64,000 nucleotides of DNA from Flavobacteriaceae bacterium NBU2977 (GTDB lineage Bacteria; Bacteroidota; Bacteroidia; Flavobacteriales; Flavobacteriaceae). Position 1 is the stretch's first letter, and each line of letters starts with the position of its first letter. Under the pieces are notes generated by a model that saw nothing but the letters and a program-made list of their open reading frames with translations, had not been told where the DNA came from and did no database searches. The stretch spans positions 1,488,001 to 1,552,000 of the forward strand of contig JAIOUW010000001.1 of assembly GCA_019931105.1 (NCBI GenBank), written 5' to 3'. Shown here in pieces: positions 49,328-59,384 of this stretch. Both the position numbers and the translations under genes were made by a program.

Positions 49328-51484
49328 TCATTCCTTAAATTCTTTCATTACCGCTTTGTTCGGTAATTCTTGATATCCCATATTAAAAAATGTAAATCCG
49401 AAAATATCGGCATACTCTTCAATGATCTTACTGGTGGGTTTTCCGGCACCGTGACCGGCATTGGTCTCGATCCGGATCAAGGTAGGGTTGCTTCCCGCTT
49501 GTTTTTCTTGTAGTTCTGCAGCGAACTTGAAACTATGTGCGGGCACGACACGGTCATCGTGGTCTCCGGTGGTTATCAAGGTGGCAGGATATTCCGTTCC
49601 CACCTTAACATTATGAACGGGCGAATAACCCTTGAGATATTCGAACATTTCTTTGCTATCTTCTGCCGTTCCGTAGTCATAGGCCCAACCAGCACCTGCG
49701 GTAAACGTATGATAACGCAGCATATCCAAAACACCTACCGCGGGCAGGGCGACTTTCATTAAATCTGGGCGTTGGGTCATCGTGGCACCGACGAGAAGGC
49801 CACCATTACTGCCGCCTCTTATTGCCAAATAATCCGATGAGGTATAGTTTTCATTGATAAGGTATTCGCCTGCGGCGATAAAGTCGTCAAAAACGTTCTG
49901 TTTTTTGGTCTTGATGCCCGCTTCATGCCATTTTTTTCCGTACTCACCACCCCCGCGCAGGTTTGGCACGGCATAGATTCCGCCTTGTTCCATCCATACG
50001 GCATTGGCAATGCTGAACGAGGGGGTAAGGCTAATGTCAAAGCCACCATATCCATAAAGAATCGTGGGATTTTTTCCATTTCGCTCTAATCCTTTCTTGT
50101 GGGTTATGATCATTGGAACTTTTGTTCCGTCCTTTGAGTTATAAAATACTTGATGCGACTCATAGTCATCGGGATTAAAATCAATATCGGGCTTCCAATA
50201 TTGTTCGTATTCCCCGGTTTCGACATTGTACTTGTAAGAGGATCCCGGGGTATTGTAGTTGGTAAATGAAAAATAAAATTCCTTTTCTTCTTTCTTGCCA
50301 CCAAAGCCATTGGCGCTCCCTAATCCGGGGAGGTCAACCTGCCTGACCAAATTACCTTCGTAATCATATTGTAGCACCTTGGAAATGGCGTCGACCATAT
50401 ATTCGGCGAAAAAATAGCCCCCGCCAGTATTCGGTGAAAGTACGTTTTCGGTCTCGGGAATAAAATCGACCCAATTCTCTGAAGCTGGATTCGAGGCATC
50501 GACGGTTACCACTTTTTTATTTGGCGCTCCCATATTGGTTACGATATAGAGTTTTGAGCCTACATTGTCGATGACATAGCTATCTGAATCAGTATGATCA
50601 AGAACAGTTACCAGTTTTGAATTGGGCTGGGTCAGGTCTTTGATAAAAAGTTTATTGCCCGAAGTGGAAGTCGAAGCCGTAAGCACCAAATAACTTTGAT
50701 CATGCGTTAAATAGGCTCCGACGTATCTATGCCTTTCGTTTGGTGTGCCCCCATAAATTATAACATCATCTTTTTGAGGCGTGCCTAGCTTATGGTAGTA
50801 TACCTTGTGCTGATCCGTTTTGGCCGATAGCTCACTGCCCTTGGGTTTGTCATAACTAGAGTAATAAAAACCGTCGTTGCCCTTCCAGGATATACCACTG
50901 AACTTGATATCGACCAAGGTATCTTCAATAATTTCCTTGGTTTCCGCATTGCGAACGATGGCCTTGCGCCAGTCGCTACCACCTTCAGAAATCAAATAGG
51001 CGGCCATAGAGCCGTCTTTTGTAAAACTTAGTCCGGCCAAAGAGGTAGTGCCATCTTTCGAAAATTCATTGGGGTCTAAAAAAACTTCGGGATTTTCATC
51101 GTCCTTTTGTCGATAGACCACATACTGATTCTGTAGCCCGTCGTTCTTATAAAAGTAAGTATAGTCGCCTTCCTTGAAAGGGGCGCCCAACTTCTCATAG
51201 TTCCATAGTTTTTCAAGACGGTTTTTAAGGTCTTTTCGAAAGGGGATATTGTCCAGATATCCGAAGGTGACCTCGTTCTGCTTTTTGACCCAGTTTTCGG
51301 TTTCGGCACTACGATCGTCCTCCAACCAACGGTATGGGTCTTTAACTTGGGTTCCAAAATAGGTTGCCGCTGAGTCGGCTTTGGCGGTTAGCGGGTAGTT
51401 CACGGTAAAGGGTTCTTTTTTGGTTTCGGTATTACAAGACAATATTAGAAGTACAATTGAGATAAACAGTAATGGTCTTTTCAT
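49328..51484 (-). CDS. prolyl oligopeptidase family serine peptidase, lipoprotein
   Basis: A 718-residue S9A-type peptidase with a lipoprotein signal ([10 protein letters not shown], Cys about 18). The N-terminal beta-propeller (about 70-460) is followed by an alpha/beta-hydrolase domain with nucleophile in [11 protein letters not shown], Asp in [10 protein letters not shown] and His in AGHGAGKP. It cleaves short peptides after proline and is probably anchored in the periplasm. An earlier in-frame start at 51562 adds 26 residues without a clear role, so the ATG at 51484 is chosen. Confidence 0.9.
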   Translation of the reverse strand: MKRPLLFISIVLLILSCNTETKKEPFTVNYPLTAKADSAATYFGTQVKDPYRWLEDDRSAETENWVKKQNEVTFGYLDNIPFRKDLKNRLEKLWNYEKLGAPFKEGDYTYFYKNDGLQNQYVVYRQKDDENPEVFLDPNEFSKDGTTSLAGLSFTKDGSMAAYLISEGGSDWRKAIVRNAETKEIIEDTLVDIKFSGISWKGNDGFYYSSYDKPKGSELSAKTDQHKVYYHKLGTPQKDDVIIYGGTPNERHRYVGAYLTHDQSYLVLTASTSTSGNKLFIKDLTQPNSKLVTVLDHTDSDSYVIDNVGSKLYIVTNMGAPNKKVVTVDASNPASENWVDFIPETENVLSPNTGGGYFFAEYMVDAISKVLQYDYEGNLVRQVDLPGLGSANGFGGKKEEKEFYFSFTNYNTPGSSYKYNVETGEYEQYWKPDIDFNPDDYESHQVFYNSKDGTKVPMIITHKKGLERNGKNPTILYGYGGFDISLTPSFSIANAVWMEQGGIYAVPNLRGGGEYGKKWHEAGIKTKKQNVFDDFIAAGEYLINENYTSSDYLAIRGGSNGGLLVGATMTQRPDLMKVALPAVGVLDMLRYHTFTAGAGWAYDYGTAEDSKEMFEYLKGYSPVHNVKVGTEYPATLITTGDHDDRVVPAHSFKFAAELQEKQAGSNPTLIRIETNAGHGAGKPTSKIIEEYADIFGFTFFNMGYQELPNKAVMKEFKE

Positions 51485-51520
51485 GTCGGTCGAGTGTTTG
51501 ATAAGGACTAAAAATACCAT

Positions 51521-51557
51521 AAAAAAACCTTCAAAACGTACACGTTTTGAAGGTTTT
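51521..51557 (-). terminator. terminator of asd
   Basis: A long dyad (AAACCTTCAAAAC and GTTTTGAAGGTTT, 13-bp stem) followed on the minus strand by a run of T lies just after the asd stop. Confidence 0.88.
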
Positions 51558-51578
51558 AACATTTTTTGACCAAGGTGT

Positions 51579-52568
51579 TTATACCAGCTTTTTTTCCACC
51601 AAGTATTCTGCTATTTGAACGGCGTTGGTCGCCGCGCCCTTTCTGAGATTGTCAGATACGATCCACATATTCAACGTGTTTCGCTGGGTTTCGTCTCTTC
51701 GTATACGACCGACGAAAACCTCATCTTTATCATGTGCATAAATAGGCATGGGATAGGTGTTGGTTTCAGGATTATCCTGTACCGTTATGCCGGGAGTATC
51801 GTTCAATAACTTTCGTACCTCATTGAGCTCAAAATCGTTTTCAAAGGCCACGTTCACCGATTCTGAATGCCCCCCTGAGGTCGGTATGCGAACAGCGGTC
51901 GCGGTAACCGAAAATGAGCGGTCGTCCAGTATTTTTTGTGGCTCCCTTGCCAATTTCATTTCTTCTTTGGTATACCCATTTTCAAGGAAAACATCGCAGT
52001 GGGGCAGCGCATTTCGACCAATGGGATATGGATAGGCCATTTCGCCCTGAATACCTGCAATTTCGTTTTCCAATTGTTGTACTGCCTTTACCCCTGTGCC
52101 CGAAACGGACTGATAGGTCGAGACCACCACCCGTTTCATTTTATACTTTTTATGCAGGGGCGCCAATGCCATGACCATTTGTATCGTCGAACAGTTAGGG
52201 TTGGCAATGATCTTGTCGTCAGAGGTCAATTCATGGGCATTTATTTCAGGGACAATCAATTTTTTTGTGGGATCCATACGCCAAGCCGATGAATTATCTA
52301 CGACCGTTGTACCGACCTCGGCGAATTTTGGCGCCCATTGCAGGGATGTGTCTCCCCCGGCCGAAAAAATGGCTATATCAGGGCGTGCGTCGACAGCGTC
52401 GGCAAGACCTATGACCGTATATTCCTTGTCCTTGAAAGATAATTTTTTACCGACAGACCTTTCGGAAGCGACCAATAACAACTCGGTAATCGGAAAATTG
52501 CGCTCGGCAAGCACTTTTAACATTACCTCGCCCACCATGCCCGTGGCACCAACTACTGCTACTTTCAT
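51579..52568 (-). CDS. asd: aspartate-semialdehyde dehydrogenase
   Basis: Asd makes aspartate semialdehyde for lysine, threonine and methionine. The 329-residue product has the NADP-binding GATGMVGE start, catalytic Cys126 in NPNCSTIQM and a downstream active-site His in GGHSESV. It is alone between its promoter and terminator. Length and motifs are normal. Confidence 0.95.
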   Translation of the reverse strand: MKVAVVGATGMVGEVMLKVLAERNFPITELLLVASERSVGKKLSFKDKEYTVIGLADAVDARPDIAIFSAGGDTSLQWAPKFAEVGTTVVDNSSAWRMDPTKKLIVPEINAHELTSDDKIIANPNCSTIQMVMALAPLHKKYKMKRVVVSTYQSVSGTGVKAVQQLENEIAGIQGEMAYPYPIGRNALPHCDVFLENGYTKEEMKLAREPQKILDDRSFSVTATAVRIPTSGGHSESVNVAFENDFELNEVRKLLNDTPGITVQDNPETNTYPMPIYAHDKDEVFVGRIRRDETQRNTLNMWIVSDNLRKGAATNAVQIAEYLVEKKLV

Positions 52569-52588
52569 AATCGAATTGATTTTAAAGG

Positions 52589-52619
52589 CAAAGGTAGTTC
52601 AAGAGTTTTCGGTGTACAA
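52589..52619 (-). promoter_or_regulatory. promoter of asd
   Basis: On the minus strand, TTG (52617-52619), a 20-base spacer and TACCTTTG (52589-52596) match both halves of the Bacteroidota consensus. The box ends 20 bases before the asd ATG. Confidence 0.65.
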
Positions 52620-52693
52620 GGTTAAAAGATAGAAAATATATTAATATAACAAAAAGTTACAAAAACAACAATTATGTTCGCTGTGCTTTATGG

Positions 52694-52723
52694 CAAAAAA
52701 GAACCCTGCCAAAAGGCAGGGTT
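52694..52723 (-). terminator. terminator of mscL
   Basis: AACCCTGCC and GGCAGGGTT form a 9-bp stem around an AAAA (minus: TTTT) loop, with a T run after it on the minus strand. Confidence 0.85.
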
Positions 52724-52770
52724 GTGTATCAGTATTCCTTGATAATTCATTATCAAAGGTATTTCGTCAA

Positions 52771-53172
52771 TTACTTTTTTAATGCATCGCGGATTTCTGT
52801 TAGCAACTCTTCCGTAGTTGGCCCGGCGGGAGCTTCTGGGGCTGGTGGCGTCTTGGTCTTATTATATGCCTTTACGATTATGAACATGACCCAGCCCACG
52901 ATCAACAAATTTACAAGCGTGTTGACCCAGGCACCCCATCGTATGGCATTTTCAGGAACATAGCCTTCGGCTCCTTCAGTACCCACAGCCTCGGAAAGAA
53001 CGACTTTTAAATTGGAAAAATCCATTCCACCTGCAAAATGACCAACAATAGGCATTATAATGTCAGCAACAAAACCGTTGACGACCAAACCTACGGCCCC
53101 GGCCATGATTACGGCGACCGCAAACTCGATAACGTTTCCGGTCATAATGAAATTCTTGAATTCTTTTAACAT
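52771..53172 (-). CDS. mscL: large-conductance mechanosensitive channel
   Basis: MscL opens under membrane tension to protect against osmotic downshock. The 133-residue product has MLKEFKNFIMTGNVIEFAVAVIMAGAVG as the N-terminal amphipathic helix and TM1, the VGWVMFIIVKAYNK TM2 and a cytoplasmic helix ending in LLTEIRDALKK. The periplasmic loop (SNLKVVLSEAVGTEG) is longer than in E. coli. It is alone between its terminator and alr. Confidence 0.95.
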   Translation of the reverse strand: MLKEFKNFIMTGNVIEFAVAVIMAGAVGLVVNGFVADIIMPIVGHFAGGMDFSNLKVVLSEAVGTEGAEGYVPENAIRWGAWVNTLVNLLIVGWVMFIIVKAYNKTKTPPAPEAPAGPTTEELLTEIRDALKK

Positions 53173-53264
53173 GATTTAGTGTTTTTAGCGGTTAATTATT
53201 TTTGTGAACTGCAATTTAGTGAAAAAAGAAATCCACGACAATATCCCAAAAAGCCAAAAACTGC

Positions 53265-54371
53265 TCATTCCATGAAAATACGTTTGACCCTTTGCGATAT
53301 GCCGGTCAATAGCTCATAGGAAATGGTATTTGCAGTAGAAGCAAATTTTTCGGCAGAGGGATCCTGACCGAAAACAATGACTTCATCACCTTCTTTACAT
53401 TCGATTCCCGTAATATCGATCATTAACATGTCCATACATACGTTACCAATGATTGGTGCGATTTTTCCATTGATCTTTACAAAAGCTTTTCCATTGCCGT
53501 AATGTCTTCCGATGCCATCGGCGTGCCCCAACGGAAGGGTGGCGGTTACGCGATAGCTTTGAGATGTAAAGGCCCTATTATAACCTACCGTTTCACCTGG
53601 CTCGATTCTGTGGATCTGCGAAATAATGGTTTTGAGCGTCGCTATCGGCTTCAATTGTTTGTCGATTTTGGCCTCGTTGCCAAATCCATAAAGTCCGATT
53701 CCACACCGTACCATATCGAATTGTGCCTCAGGATAGTTTATAATACCCGATGTGTTCAATAAATGCCGTATCGGCGAACATTCTAATTTTTGATTCACTT
53801 CGGAAGCGATTTTCTTAAAACTTTCGATTTGGGATTGGGTGAACCCCTTTTCGTTCAGGTCTTCTGAAGCCGCCAAGTGTGAAAATATCGAAACAATTTT
53901 GACATCGTTTTTTCCTTTTACCTGATCCAAAATAAAATCTACATCATTTTCCCAAAACCCGAGTCGGTTCAGACCTGTATTGAATTTAATATGTACGGGG
54001 TAGTCTTTTTGATTATGTTTTTTCAGGGCTTCAAGAAATTCCTTTAAAATGCGAGGGGCATAAAGGCTCGGCTCTAGATAATGCGCTATCATTATGTCAA
54101 AATTGACCGATTGCGGATGCAGTACAAGAATGGGGGTCTTTATTCCGGCATCACGTAGCGCAATGCCCTCGGCGACATAGGCCACTGCTAGATAATCGAT
54201 ACCCAAGGCCTCCAACCTTTGAGCGATGCGGATCGAATCACTACCATAGGCAAAGGCTTTCACCACGGCCAAAAATTTCGTTTCGGAATGTAGTCTCGAT
54301 CTTAAGAATCGATAATTGTGGGTAAGGGCCTTTAAGTCGATTTCAAGTACCGTCTCACGGGTTCTAGGCAT
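53265..54371 (-). CDS. alr: alanine racemase
   Basis: A 368-residue PLP racemase providing D-alanine for peptidoglycan. The PLP lysine is K38 in VVKAFAYGSD; the flanking residues differ from the textbook VVKANAYG, with Phe for Asn. The second catalytic base is in VGYNRAF. The start ATG at 54371 overlaps the tdk stop by 8 bases, so it is probably coupled to tdk. A start at 54413 would overlap tdk further and is rejected. Confidence 0.92.
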   Translation of the reverse strand: MPRTRETVLEIDLKALTHNYRFLRSRLHSETKFLAVVKAFAYGSDSIRIAQRLEALGIDYLAVAYVAEGIALRDAGIKTPILVLHPQSVNFDIMIAHYLEPSLYAPRILKEFLEALKKHNQKDYPVHIKFNTGLNRLGFWENDVDFILDQVKGKNDVKIVSIFSHLAASEDLNEKGFTQSQIESFKKIASEVNQKLECSPIRHLLNTSGIINYPEAQFDMVRCGIGLYGFGNEAKIDKQLKPIATLKTIISQIHRIEPGETVGYNRAFTSQSYRVTATLPLGHADGIGRHYGNGKAFVKINGKIAPIIGNVCMDMLMIDITGIECKEGDEVIVFGQDPSAEKFASTANTISYELLTGISQRVKRIFME

Positions 54372-55008
54372 TGGATCGTTTTGTTTTAGCAGATATTTCC
54401 TCAGATTCGACATCCATTTCTTTTACCCTCTCCTTGAGCATGGCTTTGTAGAAGGCCGCCCGGCTTAAGGGTTCATACTCTTCGTTTTCGCCCAAGAGAA
54501 CCAAACTGTCGTTGCTCGATTTGCGAAAACTGTAGTTGGCCAAATTTCCGGTGCGGGTACAAATGGCGTGTACTTTGGTCACATATTCGGCCGTTGCCAT
54601 CAACGCCGGCATAGGCCCAAAAGGATTTCCCTTGAAATCCATATCCAGTCCGGCAACCACTACACGTACCCCTTTATTGGCCAGATCGTTGCAAACAGTG
54701 ACGATTTCATCATCGAAAAACTGGGCCTCGTCAATGCCGACAACATCACAGGTATCGCCCAAGATGCGAATATTGGCGGCGGCAGGTACAGGGGTAGAGC
54801 GAATTTCGTTGGCATCGTGCGAGACCACCATGTCTTCATTGTAGCGCGTATCGACCATGGGTTTGAATATCTCGACTTTCTGCTTGGCGAACTGGGCCCG
54901 TTTTAAACGTCGGATCAGTTCTTCTGTCTTACCCGAAAACATTGAGCCGCAGATAACTTCTATCCAGCCGAACTGTTCTTTGTGATTAACGGTGTTTTCG
55001 AGAAACAT
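54364..55008 (-). CDS. tdk: thymidine kinase
   Basis: A 214-residue type II thymidine kinase. It has the P-loop GSMFSGKTEELIRRL (21-35), the IDEAQFFDD catalytic region, and a zinc-type region (AICTRTGNLANYSF) with a reduced set of cysteines. It phosphorylates thymidine in the salvage pathway. It precedes alr and diverges from the DUF gene at 55112. Confidence 0.93.
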   Translation of the reverse strand: MFLENTVNHKEQFGWIEVICGSMFSGKTEELIRRLKRAQFAKQKVEIFKPMVDTRYNEDMVVSHDANEIRSTPVPAAANIRILGDTCDVVGIDEAQFFDDEIVTVCNDLANKGVRVVVAGLDMDFKGNPFGPMPALMATAEYVTKVHAICTRTGNLANYSFRKSSNDSLVLLGENEEYEPLSRAAFYKAMLKERVKEMDVESEEISAKTKRSNA

Positions 55009-55111
55009 TTTGTAATTTTAGACGAAAATAAGGGGTTTTGCGTTCTTATAGTACGTGCGACTAAAATTAAGGAAAAAGGCACACCTTTTGCATTGACATA
55101 AAATAAAAGTC

Positions 55112-55804
55112 ATGAAGAAAAAGTTGAAAGAGGAGTTGCGAAAGTTGTCGACCGACATCATAACTTCTCGAGACATGAATGAAATTTCTGATTTATATGG
55201 TGCGGCCAAAGAACTTTATGAAAAGTTGGCCGTACTGAAGTTCATTGAAGAGAAACTTCACGATATAGAAATAGATGTCTCCAAAAATGTTATTGCGGCG
55301 AAGTTCGAGAAAATGGCCAATGCCGTATTGAGTGCTAATTCCTCGGTTCCTGAAAGCAATCCACATGATGAAGATATCATGGTTCCAGGAATCGATACCA
55401 TTAAGGATATGTTGCCTGAAATGTCAAACGAAAAAGAAAAGGTCGATGAGGTCTTGCAAGAGTTTTTGGGCAAGCCTGACTATTTTAAGAATGACAAAGA
55501 CATTTTTAGTCCCGATACTAAAAACAGTCCCAATAAAGAGGTCAAGGTACGGTCGTTGAACGACAAACTTAGCGCCAAGCAGATTAAGGTCGATTTGAAC
55601 AATCGCCTCGCTTTTGTTAAACATCTTTTTGATGGAGACACCGAAGAATACAACCGGGTCTTGGCACAATTGAACACTATTGAATCTGAAGAGCGCTCGA
55701 TATCTTTTATCAATAACATGGTCAAACCAGAATACAACCATTGGCAGGGCAAGGAAGAGTATGAAGCCCGCCTAATGGCATTGATCGAACGTAGGTTTTC
55801 TTGA
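55112..55804 (+). CDS. conserved hypothetical protein (Bacteroidota)
   Basis: A 230-residue soluble protein of unknown function. A helical N-terminal part (KLKEELRKLSTDIITSRDMNEISDLYGAAKELYEKL) is followed by an acidic, low-complexity linker (about 85-150) and a C-terminal domain with LNNRLAFVKHLFDGDTEEYNRVL and HWQGKEEYEARLMALIERRF. The arrangement is common in this phylum, but I know no function. It is divergent from tdk and ends with a strong terminator. Confidence 0.75.
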   Translation: MKKKLKEELRKLSTDIITSRDMNEISDLYGAAKELYEKLAVLKFIEEKLHDIEIDVSKNVIAAKFEKMANAVLSANSSVPESNPHDEDIMVPGIDTIKDMLPEMSNEKEKVDEVLQEFLGKPDYFKNDKDIFSPDTKNSPNKEVKVRSLNDKLSAKQIKVDLNNRLAFVKHLFDGDTEEYNRVLAQLNTIESEERSISFINNMVKPEYNHWQGKEEYEARLMALIERRFS

Positions 55805-55827
55805 CCATTCAGTAACAAGATTATTAT

Positions 55828-55859
55828 GGCCCCGCTTTCGAGCGGGGCCTTTTATTTTT
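55828..55859 (+). terminator. terminator after the conserved hypothetical gene
   Basis: GGCCCCGCT and AGCGGGGCC form a 9-bp GC-rich stem around a TTCG tetraloop, followed by a T-rich run. Confidence 0.93.
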
Positions 55860-55891
55860 CTATCTTTAATCAAATTAAGATTTTCTGGAAC

Positions 55892-56248
55892 ATGAGCGTT
55901 AGAAAGGTGGTTTATTGGGTCGCTACGGTAATTTTGACCGCGATTATGTTATATTCCATTCAAATGTATTTTCTGAACTATGAGGCCGTGCAAGGTTATT
56001 TCGAAGCATTGAGCTATCCGGGATATTTGGTATATCCCTTGGCCACTGCCAAAATACTCGGCTTGGTCGCCATATTGGGCAATTTTTCGCGCTGGCTGAA
56101 AGAATGGGCCTATGCGGGATTCTTCTTTGATGTCGCCTTGGCGCTTACCGCGCATTTGATTGCCGAAGATGGCGGACACGTAGTACCTATAATTGCGATG
56201 ATTGCCATAATGGTCTCTTATTTTTTGGGAAAAACGGTCAGGCCTTAA
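55892..56248 (+). CDS. DoxX-like small membrane protein
   Basis: A 118-residue membrane protein with four segments. The SYPGYLVYPLATAKILGLVAILG region and the ALTAHLIAEDGG segment resemble the DoxX-like family. Homologues are often tied to redox or stress functions, but the role here is unknown. The ATG at 55892 (MSVRKVVYW) is chosen over a start at 55826 that would overlap the terminator. It lies 9 bases upstream of rsmI. Confidence 0.7.
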   Translation: MSVRKVVYWVATVILTAIMLYSIQMYFLNYEAVQGYFEALSYPGYLVYPLATAKILGLVAILGNFSRWLKEWAYAGFFFDVALALTAHLIAEDGGHVVPIIAMIAIMVSYFLGKTVRP

Positions 56249-56257
56249 ATCTTTCGA

Positions 56258-56929
56258 ATGGGGAAATTGTATTTGGTGCCGACGCCGATCGGCAATTTAG
56301 AAGACGTCACACTTAGGGCCATGCGCATTTTAAAGGAAGTAGATATTATCTTGGCCGAAGATACCCGCACTACCGGTAAGCTCTTACAGCACTTCCAGAT
56401 CAAAACCCCGATGCAGTCTCATCACATGCACAATGAGCACAAAACGGTCGATGGACTGGTAAACCGAATCAAACAAGGTGAAACCATCGCGCTCGTTTCA
56501 GATGCAGGTACCCCTGCAATTTCGGACCCTGGTTTTCTGATGGTCCGTGCCTGTGTCGAAAATGATATCGAAGTTGATTGTCTTCCGGGTGCTACGGCTT
56601 TTGTTCCGGCTTTGGTCAATAGCGGGTTGCCAAGTGACAAGTTCGTTTTTGAGGGATTTCTTCCCATCAAGAAAGGGCGGCAGACACGTTTAAAATCATT
56701 GGCCGATGAAACCCGCACCATCGTTTTTTACGAATCACCCCATAAACTGCTCAAAACACTCGCGAATTTTGTCGAATATTTCGGAGCGGACAGACAAATT
56801 TCCGTTTCGCGTGAATTGACCAAGATGTACGAAGAAACCATAAGGGGGACCGTTTCCGAGGTTTTGAAATATTATACCGATAAACCTCCCAAAGGAGAGA
56901 TAGTTATCGTTGTAGCTGGCAAGAAATAA
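56258..56929 (+). CDS. rsmI: 16S rRNA 2'-O-ribose C1402 methyltransferase
   Basis: RsmI methylates the 2'-O of C1402 in 16S rRNA. The 223-residue product has the tetrapyrrole methylase start MGKLYLVPTPIGNLEDVTLRA, the AEDTRTTGKLL segment, VSDAGTPAISDPGFLMVRA and PGATAFVPALV, all typical. It probably shares a transcript with the DoxX-like gene. Confidence 0.95.
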   Translation: MGKLYLVPTPIGNLEDVTLRAMRILKEVDIILAEDTRTTGKLLQHFQIKTPMQSHHMHNEHKTVDGLVNRIKQGETIALVSDAGTPAISDPGFLMVRACVENDIEVDCLPGATAFVPALVNSGLPSDKFVFEGFLPIKKGRQTRLKSLADETRTIVFYESPHKLLKTLANFVEYFGADRQISVSRELTKMYEETIRGTVSEVLKYYTDKPPKGEIVIVVAGKK

Positions 56930-56966
56930 TTGTTCTCGATATTCTTAGATCGCTTAAATTGGTGCT

Positions 56967-58094
56967 ATGCTTACACCATGGCTGATTTCCATTTTTACCG
57001 TATTCGCCGTTTATTTCTTGGACCGATGGGAAAATCGGCACATTAAATCCCTTTTTGATTGGATACCGGCCATTTTGCTGGCCTATATCATTCCGGCGAT
57101 TATCTCTTACCTCTTGAACGTTGACTATTCCCAATCTGAAATCCATGATTACAGCAAGGACTATTTTATTCCTTTGGCGATCATAGCCGTGATGAGCAGT
57201 TTGTCTTTGTCGCAACTAAAAGCGATCGGATGGAAACCCATTGCCTTGTTTGTTGCGGGGTCTATGTTTATCGCTATGTTTCCCGTTCTTTTGGGAATTG
57301 GCTTGTTGGATACGGAACTGATCTCGAAGACGTTGATCGACGAAGGATATTGGAAGGGCATTCCGCCTATCGTGGGAAGCTGGATAGGAGGAAGTACCAG
57401 TCAATTGGTATTGAAAGAATTGGTCGAATGCCCCGAGAATATCTTTTTGTCGGTTTTGGTAATGGACAATATTTTGGTCAATATCTGGACAATTCTAATG
57501 TTTCAGACCATCAAAAAAAGTGGTTTTTTAAATAGTAGGTTTAACATTTCAGATGTCGCGATGCCCGAAGAAATGCGTACGGATTCCGGAAGCAAGATGG
57601 CACCATTATTATGTGCCCTAGTACTATTGGGGTGCGTTTTTCTAGGTAATCTGATAATCGGCTCTTTTATTGTTAAAGTCGTAGTGCTTTCAGTGGTCGG
57701 GTTGTTATTGAGCAACTTCGTGCGTCAGTGGAATTTCAGTTTCGCCCTAAAGGCAGGGGCTATTTTGATTATTGTGGTAATGGCCGTTTTGGGCCTTAAA
57801 CTGCAGTTTGCCACCTTAGGTTTCGACATTTCATTTTTAGGATTTTTGATTGTTTGGTTGTTGGGGCATTTTATTTTCATGATGATCATAGCCAAGTTAT
57901 TGAACGTTAATATGGCGTGGGTGCCGATTGCAAGTATGGCCAATGTCGGAGGTATAGCAACCGCACCTGCCGTAACCGCCGCCTATGAAAAAAAGTGGAT
58001 GCCCCATGCCATCGTACTTGCCATTTTGAGCATGGCTACCGGAACCTTTTGGGGTATGTTGACTATTTATTTACTGCAGCACTTTTTGGTTTGA
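56967..58094 (+). CDS. DUF819 family membrane protein
   Basis: A 375-residue polytopic membrane protein of the DUF819 family (YjcL-like). Visible landmarks are PPIVGSWIGGSTSQLVLKE near residues 130-150 and, late, SMANVGGIATAPAVTAAYE. About ten or eleven segments are present. The family is transporter-like with no assigned substrate. It lies 37 bases downstream of rsmI. Confidence 0.85.
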   Translation: MLTPWLISIFTVFAVYFLDRWENRHIKSLFDWIPAILLAYIIPAIISYLLNVDYSQSEIHDYSKDYFIPLAIIAVMSSLSLSQLKAIGWKPIALFVAGSMFIAMFPVLLGIGLLDTELISKTLIDEGYWKGIPPIVGSWIGGSTSQLVLKELVECPENIFLSVLVMDNILVNIWTILMFQTIKKSGFLNSRFNISDVAMPEEMRTDSGSKMAPLLCALVLLGCVFLGNLIIGSFIVKVVVLSVVGLLLSNFVRQWNFSFALKAGAILIIVVMAVLGLKLQFATLGFDISFLGFLIVWLLGHFIFMMIIAKLLNVNMAWVPIASMANVGGIATAPAVTAAYEKKWMPHAIVLAILSMATGTFWGMLTIYLLQHFLV

Positions 58095-58170
58095 TAGGTC
58101 ATTAAGTGAAACCCTTTGACCGGCAATGTTTTTCTAATACTTAATAGCGAAGCGGTCTAGAATCTAAAGT

Positions 58171-58773
58171 TTAATAGCTACTCCCATCATGTTTCCCCTT
58201 TTCCCAACCGTATTTGCCCAAATAATGTTCACCACTTTCAACGGCACCATCTTCAATTGAGGTGCCCATTGAATCGTTCCATCGGTTCAAGTATCCGAAC
58301 AAGGAGATTACGCCCAACATTTCAACGATTTCACCTTCGTTCCAATATTGGTAAAGACGTTTTTTGATCTTAGCATCCACGGCATTGGGTACTTGAGAAG
58401 CTGCCAATGAAAAGTCCAAGGCCGCACGTTCGGCTTCTGAAAAAGCGGGGTGCGTTCGATATTCCCATATATTGTCAAGTTGTTCTTGTTCAGCACCGTA
58501 CCTTTCTGCGGCCCGAATGGCATGGGCCTGGCAATAGCGGCACCCCGTAGCGTTGCTACTGACCCAGGCAATCATTCTTTTTAAAGCAGAGGTAACACGA
58601 CCTTCGTTAGCCATAACGGCTTTGTTAAGGTTGATAAAAGCTTTTGAGATTGCCGGGCGATGTTGCATCGTCAATACCGAATTGGGGCAGAAACCTAAAG
58701 TTTCATTGAAGAATTTGGCCAGTTCTGCAGTCTCTGGACTATGACTTGGATTTAACGGGTCTACTAAGGGCAT
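58171..58773 (-). CDS. carboxymuconolactone decarboxylase/AhpD-like protein
   Basis: A 200-residue AhpD-like protein. The redox CxxC is in GCRYCQAHAIRA, with the following H, and an ERYGAEQEQLDNIWEY helix. The family includes peroxidase-linked alkylhydroperoxide disulfide proteins. The ATG at 58773 (MPLVDPLNPSHSPE) is chosen; a frame from 58821 would cover the promoter. It is divergent from the OsmC-family gene, a likely joint role in peroxide or thiol stress. Confidence 0.82.
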   Translation of the reverse strand: MPLVDPLNPSHSPETAELAKFFNETLGFCPNSVLTMQHRPAISKAFINLNKAVMANEGRVTSALKRMIAWVSSNATGCRYCQAHAIRAAERYGAEQEQLDNIWEYRTHPAFSEAERAALDFSLAASQVPNAVDAKIKKRLYQYWNEGEIVEMLGVISLFGYLNRWNDSMGTSIEDGAVESGEHYLGKYGWEKGKHDGSSY

Positions 58774-58802
58774 ACTTAAATTTATTTGAGTAGTTTTTAT
58801 CT

Positions 58803-58810
58803 TACTTTTG
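58803..58810 (+). promoter_or_regulatory. -7 box for the OsmC-family gene
   Basis: TACTTTTG is an exact TAnnTTTG match 24 bases before the ATG at 58835. A TTG lies upstream at a shorter than usual spacing. Confidence 0.55.
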
Positions 58811-58834
58811 TGAGCACACAAGAAACGAAAATTT

Positions 58835-59260
58835 ATGGGAGCAACAAATCATATCACGACCAAATGGTTAGGGAATATGGCCTTCGAAAGCAATAATCCA
58901 TCAGGGTTGAACTTGACCATCGACGCCGGGCCGGATGATGGGGGTGAAGGCAAGGGGTATCGTCCAAAGGCATTGATGCTATCTAGTTTGGCGGGCTGTT
59001 CTGGCCTTGACGTGGCTTCGTTGATCAAGAAAATGAAGTTGAACGTTGATGAATTTCGTATAGAGACCATTGCCAATTTGACCGACGAGCATCCGAAGTA
59101 CTACGATTCGGTTACCATTGAGTATCATTTTCAAGGAAGTAATCTGGATGAAAAAAAATTACAACGGGCGGTCGACCTTTCCGTTGAAAAGTATTGCGGC
59201 GTGATGGAAATGTTCAGACAGTTTGCCGAGTTGGATATCAAGACCGTCTTTCATAAATAA
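58835..59260 (+). CDS. OsmC family protein
   Basis: A 141-residue OsmC/Ohr-fold protein. The conserved cysteine lies in SLAGCSGLDVAS, and the second expected cysteine in EKYCGVMEMF. The family reduces organic hydroperoxides, but several members have other roles. Its neighbour is the divergent AhpD-like gene, which supports a redox function. Confidence 0.88.
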   Translation: MGATNHITTKWLGNMAFESNNPSGLNLTIDAGPDDGGEGKGYRPKALMLSSLAGCSGLDVASLIKKMKLNVDEFRIETIANLTDEHPKYYDSVTIEYHFQGSNLDEKKLQRAVDLSVEKYCGVMEMFRQFAELDIKTVFHK

Positions 59261-59384
59261 AGCGAAACGAAGAGGTAGGGCAACTAATCAAAACTATTGC
59301 TTTTCCATCTATAACAAGGGTCAAGAAGCTAACCCTGATAAGATTTTGAACTTGCGTTTGACTTTTGAATTTGTATTTTAATCC